Positions 33,381 through 38,770 of a stretch of DNA of 38,770 nt are shown one piece after another. This DNA is from Deltaproteobacteria bacterium. Its GTDB lineage: Bacteria; Desulfobacterota; Desulfuromonadia; Desulfuromonadales; Geopsychrobacteraceae. A program made the translations under genes and the position numbers. Below the pieces are notes generated by a model. It did no database searches. It saw only the letters and a program-made list of their open reading frames with translations, and had not been told where the DNA came from. Each line of letters begins with the position of its first letter. Position 1 is the stretch's first letter. The stretch covers positions 1-38,770 of the forward strand of contig JAGYPB010000025.1 in the NCBI GenBank assembly GCA_018399135.1, read 5' to 3'.

Positions 33381-34328
33381 TTATTCCATCTTTAAACTCA
33401 ACAGGATGTTTCCCTGTTTGGCAACAATAGCCTGAGCGCGACGATTTCCCTGATTAACCCGCCCTAAACTTTCAACCTGATAAATTTTCCCTTGTACTGT
33501 TACCGACCCTTGAGTCCAGGCCGTTGACCAGCGCGGGCCGATCCCTTCGACCAGCGCCAGATCTGCCAATTCACGAAAAGCTGAATTCTCCCGATACTGG
33601 ATCAGCACTTCCATATCCAACCGATCAAAAATAATTGCCACATTACCCGATGCTGCCGAGTGCTGCCAGGCCAATAAAACTTCAGCTGGAGCCGTATTAA
33701 TATTAATCGCTTCGTCCCCAACGACCCGAATAAAAGGACGCAAAGCGGTGACTATCTCCTCATCAAACCCACGCACCAGATACAATTCATCCAGAGCTGT
33801 CAGCTTCGCACCACGGCGCCCATAAGGTGGCGACTGACGGTTATAATAGGCATCATCTGCCGTCATAATCGTCAGATCAGAATGAAACCAGTTAACCAGA
33901 GCATCGGCAAGGGTTTGAGCTGCCCCCGAATCGATCTGGAGTACCTCTTGACACAGGGCAATAAAGCGGTGATAGCCGGACAATGGGTTACCACGTGCAT
34001 CGCCGACGAAATTGATATTCATTCGGCCGCTTAAATCCTCAATTTTCAGACTGACCTCACCATCGCCTACCGGGATGCCGGCAAGGGGCTCCCCCCAGAA
34101 CTCCGTCGGATGATCAAAATTATTGCGATCTTCTTGCAGAATAATGCGGGCGGCCTCCACCCCGCCACGAGCGATATAGTAAGCCTTTGAGCGATCTCGA
34201 AAGGTTTCAACCGAACGCAAGTCAACCAGTGTCGAAAAAGAAAACTCAATCAGCAGCGCACTGAGAAGGGCCACTACCGCCAGTACTATCAACAGCGCCA
34301 TACCCTTTTGGTTAGCCACAGGATTCAT
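33381..34328 (-). CDS. gspK: Type II secretion minor pseudopilin K
   Basis: This is the large minor pseudopilin at the tip of the T2SS pseudopilus, 315 residues. The N-terminus NQKGMALLIVLAVVALLSAL is a prepilin peptidase site (Gly before Met) followed by the hydrophobic helix. GspK lacks the usual Glu at position +5, consistent with its tip position. Further family features are YYIARGGVEAARIIL, a long alpha domain (IEDLSGRMNINFV) and the INTAPAEVLLAW segment. The ATG overlaps the gspJ stop (ATGA), and gspL starts 3 bases after its stop. Confidence 0.92.
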   Translation of the reverse strand: MNPVANQKGMALLIVLAVVALLSALLIEFSFSTLVDLRSVETFRDRSKAYYIARGGVEAARIILQEDRNNFDHPTEFWGEPLAGIPVGDGEVSLKIEDLSGRMNINFVGDARGNPLSGYHRFIALCQEVLQIDSGAAQTLADALVNWFHSDLTIMTADDAYYNRQSPPYGRRGAKLTALDELYLVRGFDEEIVTALRPFIRVVGDEAININTAPAEVLLAWQHSAASGNVAIIFDRLDMEVLIQYRENSAFRELADLALVEGIGPRWSTAWTQGSVTVQGKIYQVESLGRVNQGNRRAQAIVAKQGNILLSLKME

Positions 34329-34915
34329 CTACCCCCTCCAGACAGCACAAAACTGCTGCGAAAAGGGATTGTACCACCATGAACGCTATCAACTTCAAAC
34401 TGAAATTCGATCATTTGCGGGGGTTGATTGCGCGTCCAGTTATCGCTCCATTGACCTGCTGCATAATAACGGATGTCAAATGTCTTCAGCCCGGAGATAA
34501 ACACCAGCGGTTCAGACGCGGCCAGGTTTGCCAGCAGCATTTCCTCGCTACGATACAGAGAGAAGACGCCCTCCTCTTCCCGCAATTCGTAACGAACTCG
34601 CGACAGCCCTCCGCGTTGGCGTTGCAGAGGAGATACCAGTTCCGTATTAAACTCCAGATAAGCTGTTCCTTGAATACTGGTGCCCCCCTCCAGTACCGAT
34701 CGATCACCCAGGCCGGTCATCCTCATACTACTGAGTTCACCACCGACCCGATCGAAGAAAATTCGCGCCTGATGGTAAAGGATCCCTTCGTCCTCCAGCC
34801 GATCCCGCGCCGCACTGACGGCCCCGAACACGCCGTAAATACTACTGAGCAACAATCCGCCAATCATCACTGCGATGATCACTTCAATCAGGGTAAAACC
34901 ACCAGGGCGTTTCAT
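34325..34915 (-). CDS. gspJ: Type II secretion minor pseudopilin J
   Basis: This is a minor pseudopilin of 196 residues that joins GspI and GspK in the tip complex. The N-terminus RPGGFTLIEVIIAVMIGGLL is a prepilin signal with cleavage after Gly and Glu at +5. The periplasmic part (YHQARIFFDRVGGELSSMRM, LKTFDIRYYAAGQWSDNW) follows the GspJ pattern. The start overlaps the gspI stop (TGATG). Confidence 0.92.
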   Translation of the reverse strand: MKRPGGFTLIEVIIAVMIGGLLLSSIYGVFGAVSAARDRLEDEGILYHQARIFFDRVGGELSSMRMTGLGDRSVLEGGTSIQGTAYLEFNTELVSPLQRQRGGLSRVRYELREEEGVFSLYRSEEMLLANLAASEPLVFISGLKTFDIRYYAAGQWSDNWTRNQPPQMIEFQFEVDSVHGGTIPFRSSFVLSGGGR

Positions 34916-35307
34916 CAGGGTCCCCCGGCAGGTACAAAAGAAATCAGCTCAACCTGTTCGTTATGGTGCGCCCGCCCCCAACTGACCTGAACATGGAGCT
35001 GGAGAACCTGGGGAATCATGGTATTTTCATAATGGATGCGCCAACTGAAATCGGCGAAGGGCTCCTCAAAAACCCCATCTTGTTCCTCGCCAACGGTTCC
35101 AGCACCCTCAACCTGGACTTCCTGTTCACTCATTAACTGCTGCGCCAGCAAAGTCGCGCGGGTCAATTTCTGGATCTGTTCATGCACCAGGACGGTTCGG
35201 TTTGACAGACCCAGCAAAGTCACCAGCGCGATGGCCACAACCGCCAGAGCGATCATCACCTCAAGCAGGGTAAAACCATCAACGCACTGTGTTCTCTGCT
35301 TCTTCAA
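34915..35307 (-). CDS. gspI: Type II secretion minor pseudopilin I
   Basis: This is a minor pseudopilin of 130 residues. The prepilin peptidase motif is VDGFTLLEVMIALAVVAIAL (Gly then Phe, Glu at +5). The start appears to be TTG at 35307, with AGGAA about 9 bases upstream, and overlaps the gspH end by 29 bases. There is no ATG before the prepilin motif. The C-terminal region (FSWRIHYENTMIPQVLQLHV) matches GspI length and pattern. It nucleates the tip complex with GspJ and GspK. Confidence 0.88.
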   Translation of the reverse strand: MKKQRTQCVDGFTLLEVMIALAVVAIALVTLLGLSNRTVLVHEQIQKLTRATLLAQQLMSEQEVQVEGAGTVGEEQDGVFEEPFADFSWRIHYENTMIPQVLQLHVQVSWGRAHHNEQVELISFVPAGGP

Positions 35308-35800
35308 TCCGTGTCGTTCCTGTCAAAGGAGAAAAAATGAGTTGTATATCTCTACCGTCAGCGTGACGTACATACAATCTGGTCTGCTCCATCCAGCCTA
35401 ACGGGAAAATCCGCACAGTGACCTGACCGGAACGGAAACTCCCCTGGCCCTCAACCTCTATCCGTTGCAGAGTTAAAGGAGCTAACGGAATTTCACGCCG
35501 AAAAGGTTCCTTTTCAACCCGATCAGCAGCGACAGCACGCAGCCGATAAGCTTTAATCGTGTGGCGATCGAGGTCAAATTCAAGTTGATGTTCGTCGCGA
35601 GTCAATGTCGCTTCGTTATAAAGCTCTTTCACTGTACCAACAATGCGACGCAAGGTAGCGCGCTCATCGGTGCCGAGTCGATTGAACAAGAGGGGAACAC
35701 TGATCGTTCCGATCACGGCCAGAATGACGATGACAACGATCAGTTCGACCAGCGTAAAACCCTGACGGTTACTCGAGGTTCCAGTTGGCAATATCGGCAT
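35279..35800 (-). CDS. gspH: Type II secretion minor pseudopilin H
   Basis: This is a minor pseudopilin of about 173 residues. The prepilin motif is NRQGFTLVELIVVIVILAVI, cleaved after Gly with Glu at +5. The periplasmic part (TVKELYNEATLTRDEHQLEF, VRIFPLGWMEQTRLYV) fits GspH. I take ATG 35800 as the start; the frame stays open further upstream to 36121 but that portion is gspG read out of frame. The start lies 31 bases inside gspG, an unusually long overlap that suggests coupling. Confidence 0.87.
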   Translation of the reverse strand: MPILPTGTSSNRQGFTLVELIVVIVILAVIGTISVPLLFNRLGTDERATLRRIVGTVKELYNEATLTRDEHQLEFDLDRHTIKAYRLRAVAADRVEKEPFRREIPLAPLTLQRIEVEGQGSFRSGQVTVRIFPLGWMEQTRLYVRHADGRDIQLIFSPLTGTTRIEEAENTVR

Positions 35801-36206
35801 TGTCGCCCTCTCCACCCGGTTGCCCATCAGCTCCATAAGAGAGCAGGTCATAATCGCCATGAACACCGGGAGACAGGTACACATAGGAGTTTCCCCAAGG
35901 GTCATTGGGTATCCTCCGGATATAACCACCCTCCTTATAACGGGTGGGAATCCGGCCAATGGTCGGCTGGTTTGCCAATGCCTCCAACCCCTGCTCGGTT
36001 GATGGGAAATAGCCGTTATCAAGACGGAACATCCCCAGGGCCTCTTCAAAGCTGCGAATCTGGGTTGCCGCTGAGGTACGCCGCGCCCGCTCCGGTTCAT
36101 CCAGCAGGCGAGGAACGACAATAGCCGCCAGAATCCCCAGAATCACGACCACCACCATCACCTCAATCAGAGTAAAACCCCGCTGATTGTACTTGGACTC
36201 TTTCAT
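35769..36206 (-). CDS. gspG: Type II secretion major pseudopilin G
   Basis: This is the major pseudopilin that builds the T2SS pseudopilus, 145 residues. The prepilin motif is NQRGFTLIEVMVVVVILGIL. Typical GspG features are the YFPSTEQGLEAL segment, RIPNDPWGNSYVYLSPG and the calcium-site region DYDLLSYGADGQPGGEGDNADI at the C-terminus. The ATG at 36206 has AAGGAG at 7 bases. It overlaps neither gspF (stop 36220) nor its own upstream extension. Confidence 0.95.
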   Translation of the reverse strand: MKESKYNQRGFTLIEVMVVVVILGILAAIVVPRLLDEPERARRTSAATQIRSFEEALGMFRLDNGYFPSTEQGLEALANQPTIGRIPTRYKEGGYIRRIPNDPWGNSYVYLSPGVHGDYDLLSYGADGQPGGEGDNADIANWNLE

Positions 36207-36219
36207 TTTTTTCTCCTTG

Positions 36220-37431
36220 CTAACCCATTCCCTGGCTGGCCTGAAAAATCGGCAACAACACCGCCAGGACGATAAAACCAACAACCCCCCCCATAAAGAC
36301 AATCATCAGGGGTTCAAGCAGCGCCATCAGCCCGTTCAGCTTGGTCTGTACCTGATGTTCGTAGATATCGGCAACACGAAACAAAAGCCCCTCCAGTTCA
36401 CCACTGCGCTCGCCAACTGCCGCCATTTGCGCCAGCATCGGCGGAAACGCACCGGAATCCCGCAACGGCGTCGCCAGACCAGCACCCTGGGTCACCTTTT
36501 CACGCACCTCAGCCACGGCCTGCTGCAGAAAATTGTTCCCCAGCAAGCGCTCAACAATCTGCAGCGTCGTCAACAGGGGAACGCCGCTGTGCAGCAAGGT
36601 GGCGGTTGTCCGCGCAAACCGGGCAGTGGCTTTATGCAGTGCCAGGGAACCGATCAGGGGCAAATCAAACTTTTTGCGGTCAAACCACAGGCGACCGCGA
36701 TTGGTCAGGGAATAGCGATGGCCAATAAAGACAACCAGTACGATGCCAAGAAGCAACACCCACCAGTAGCCGGTTAAAAATTCGGCAAACCCCATCAGCA
36801 AACGCGTCGGTAAGGGGAGTACCTGCTCCAGATCCTCAAGCATGCGGGTAATTTTCGGCACGACAAAGGTCATCAAAAACACCAGCACGCTGGTACCCAC
36901 CAGAAACATCAGGATGGGATAGGTCATAGCCGCTTTAAGCTGCGAATTAAAACGCGACTGCTCATCCATAAAGTCGGCTAACTGCATCAGCACCTTGTCG
37001 AGGGTGCCGCTCGCTTCTCCGACCTGCACCATACTGATATACAACGGCTGAAAAATCCGGGCATGAGCTCCGAGAGCCTTATGCAAGGAACTGCCCTGAA
37101 GGACATCATCGCGCACCCGCGACAGAACCGAACCCAACTCTCCCCGCCCCTGTTGTTCGGCCACTGCGGCCATGGCATCGGCCAGAGGCATACCGGCACT
37201 GAGCATAACCGACAACTGACGGGTAGCGACACCTAGTTCGAGTACCGTCACCCGCCGGATCAAACCTTTACGGGCGACACCGACGGTGATCTCACGAGCC
37301 CCCTTGAGTCTGGTCGGGAACAATCCCTGTTCACGCAGTTTACGGCTGGCGGCATTTGAACTTAAGGCCTCAACAACACCCCGGCGGGACTTGCCATTGG
37401 CATCAAGCGCATTGTATTCAAAAAGTGCCAC
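36220..37431 (-). CDS. gspF: Type II secretion inner-membrane platform protein F
   Basis: This is the polytopic inner-membrane platform protein, 403 residues. Two T2SF repeats each end in membrane helices: LGVATRQLSVMLSAGMPLADA with YPILMFLVGTSVLVFLMTFVV, and FARTTATLLHSGVPLLTTLQ with LMIVFMGGVVGFIVLAVLLP. The N-terminus FEYNALDANGKSRRGVVEA is typical. It interacts with GspE, GspL and GspM. The start is 3 bases after the gspE stop. Confidence 0.95.
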   Translation of the reverse strand: MALFEYNALDANGKSRRGVVEALSSNAASRKLREQGLFPTRLKGAREITVGVARKGLIRRVTVLELGVATRQLSVMLSAGMPLADAMAAVAEQQGRGELGSVLSRVRDDVLQGSSLHKALGAHARIFQPLYISMVQVGEASGTLDKVLMQLADFMDEQSRFNSQLKAAMTYPILMFLVGTSVLVFLMTFVVPKITRMLEDLEQVLPLPTRLLMGFAEFLTGYWWVLLLGIVLVVFIGHRYSLTNRGRLWFDRKKFDLPLIGSLALHKATARFARTTATLLHSGVPLLTTLQIVERLLGNNFLQQAVAEVREKVTQGAGLATPLRDSGAFPPMLAQMAAVGERSGELEGLLFRVADIYEHQVQTKLNGLMALLEPLMIVFMGGVVGFIVLAVLLPIFQASQGMG

Positions 37432-37434
37432 GAC

Positions 37435-38770
37435 CTACACCTCCTCCTGCGTAACGCGCAACACTTCTTCGATGGTTGTCTGCCCGGCCAGCACCTTGTC
37501 CAGACCGCCCAGACGCAACGGGCGCATGCCGTCTTTCTGAGCCTGCCGGCGGATAGTGGCGGCGTCGGAATTCGTAGTCACCAGCCCACGAATGGCGTCC
37601 GATACTTCAAGCATTTCATAGAGCCCGGTGCGTCCCAGATAGCCAACATCCATACAGTGGCTACAACCACGGCCACGAAAGAAAACAGTCTCTTCAGGAA
37701 TGGCCTGTCCTTCAAAGAGTTGCGCCAGAACCTTTTCATCGGGGTGATAACTGACGCGACAGTGAGGGCAGATGGTTCGAACCAGCCGCTGCGCCAGAAC
37801 CCCCAACAGGGCCGACGCCGCCAGAAACGGCTCAACCCCCATCTCTACCAGGCGCGCCAAAGCGCCGGCCGAATCGTTGGTGTGCAGGGTTGAGAACACC
37901 AAGTGTCCGGTCAGAGCCGCCTGGACGGCGATCTTTGCCGTCTCACTGTCACGAATCTCACCAACCATAATGACATCGGGATCCTGGCGCAAAATTGACC
38001 GCAACCCCTGAGCGAAAGTCAGGTTGATTTTAGAATTCACCTGAATCTGTCCGACCCCGGCCAACTGATATTCGATCGGATCCTCAACCGTGATAATATT
38101 CTGTTCGCGCGAATTAATAACCGACAGGGCCGAATAAAGGGTCGTCGTTTTACCCGCGCCGGTCGGGCCGGTGACCAGAAAAATCCCATGATTCTTGCGA
38201 ATCATCTTCTGGATCTGCGGCAACATATGGGCATCAATGCCGATCTGTTCAAGACCAAGAACGCCTGTACTTTTATCGAGTAGCCGCAACACCACACGCT
38301 CACCAAAAGCGGTTGGCAAGGTTGAAACACGGATATCGACATCTTTACCGGCAATGCGCACCGACAAGCGTCCGTCCTGGGGCAGTCGCTTTTCAGCGAT
38401 ATCCAGATTGGCCATAATCTTGACACGCGAAACAATGTTCGCTAAAGCCCGAAAGGGGGGGCGCTGCGACTCGTAAAGAATACCGTCGATACGGACACGG
38501 ATCACCGCCTCCGACTCAAAAGGCTCAATATGAATATCGCTGGCGCGCTGACGATAGGCTTGGGTCAGGAGCCCGTTAACAAAACGAATCACCGGTGCTT
38601 CATCGCTGGTATCGAGCAAATCGTCAACCTGCAACTTGTCCTCAAGAGCAATATCCCCATGGCTGATATCTTCCATCATGCTACCACCACCGGACAGGGC
38701 CTCGTACCCCTGGTTGATGGCGTGCATGATCCGCTCAGCGGAAGCAATCACCGGAATAATCCGGCAGCCG
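37435..38770 (-). CDS. gspE: Type II secretion ATPase E, 5' partial
   Basis: This is the cytoplasmic ATPase that drives pseudopilus assembly. The window shows its last about 445 residues; the frame runs off the right edge (GCRIIPVIASAE at the edge), so the N-terminal domain is missing. Visible are the N2 region RASDIHIEPFESEAVIRVRI, Walker A GPTGAGKTTT, the Asp box and Walker B region DPDVIMVGEIRDSETA, the His box LTGHLVFSTLHTNDSAGA and a zinc-binding pair of CxxC motifs (CPHC, CSHC). It heads the visible gsp operon; gspC and gspD would be expected beyond the edge or elsewhere. Confidence 0.95.
   Translation of the reverse strand, partial: GCRIIPVIASAERIMHAINQGYEALSGGGSMMEDISHGDIALEDKLQVDDLLDTSDEAPVIRFVNGLLTQAYRQRASDIHIEPFESEAVIRVRIDGILYESQRPPFRALANIVSRVKIMANLDIAEKRLPQDGRLSVRIAGKDVDIRVSTLPTAFGERVVLRLLDKSTGVLGLEQIGIDAHMLPQIQKMIRKNHGIFLVTGPTGAGKTTTLYSALSVINSREQNIITVEDPIEYQLAGVGQIQVNSKINLTFAQGLRSILRQDPDVIMVGEIRDSETAKIAVQAALTGHLVFSTLHTNDSAGALARLVEMGVEPFLAASALLGVLAQRLVRTICPHCRVSYHPDEKVLAQLFEGQAIPEETVFFRGRGCSHCMDVGYLGRTGLYEMLEVSDAIRGLVTTNSDAATIRRQAQKDGMRPLRLGGLDKVLAGQTTIEEVLRVTQEEV

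Overview
The window looks like a chromosomal segment of a Gram-negative deltaproteobacterium of the Desulfuromonadales type (Desulfuromonas/Geobacter relatives). This is inferred from gene content: a gsp type II secretion operon that includes gspN, an EfpL-type elongation factor P paralogue, an AhbD-like radical SAM haem protein beside hemH and hemE, a haem-c Tll0287-like sensor, Roadblock/LC7 proteins and many two-component proteins. No rRNA, tRNA, CRISPR array, prophage or transposase gene was recognised.

Layout. (1) 1-2263, plus strand: end of an iron/cobalamin-type ABC ATPase with an unusual C-terminal extension, then a REC-GGDEF protein. (2) 7484-2274, minus strand: GIDE/EF-hand membrane protein, lemA, J-domain protein, small zinc-ribbon-like protein, hotdog thioesterase, efpL and a NudL-type Nudix hydrolase. 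(3) 7554-10255: hybrid sensor kinase whose sensor domain is broken by frameshifts. (4) 10268-15787: alpha/beta hydrolase, a coupled DUF2868/DUF3482 membrane-protein and GTPase pair, and a frameshifted photolyase. (5) 15828-19563: a DUF302 protein with its own promoter and dyad, then proVWX for glycine-betaine/proline uptake. (6) 19995-24111: DUF454 protein, a small CxxC protein coupled to hemH, a frame-disrupted hemE, and an AhbD-like radical SAM enzyme. (7) 24389-28651: haem-c/HAMP sensor, TPR-OmpA lipid- or wall-associated protein, a Roadblock pair with frameshifts, and a frame-disrupted nitronate monooxygenase. (8) 28956-30610: histidine kinase and OmpR-type regulator. (9) 38770-30618, minus strand: gspE-F-G-H-I-J-K-L-M-N, with the 5' end of gspE outside the window.

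The most notable non-coding signal is a family of short mobile repeats at 14156, 22923, 24259, 26333 and 28691, with a probable degenerate copy at 3495. They have 13-bp terminal inverted repeats and 8-bp target duplications, three of them exact. The full-length copies (about 145 bp) fold into a long stem with two internal hairpins; part of the stem differs between copies yet stays complementary within each copy. Two copies are internally deleted. The GTAAC end and 8-bp duplications suggest a MITE moved by an IS66-family transposase; this is inference.

The second theme is data quality. Seven genes (sensor kinase, photolyase, hemE, two Roadblock-region genes, nitronate monooxygenase, gspL) keep near-normal overall length but contain clusters of one- or two-base indels, many in homopolymer runs. 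That pattern suits base-calling errors at least as well as pseudogenes, so any claim of gene loss here, hemE included, needs resequencing.
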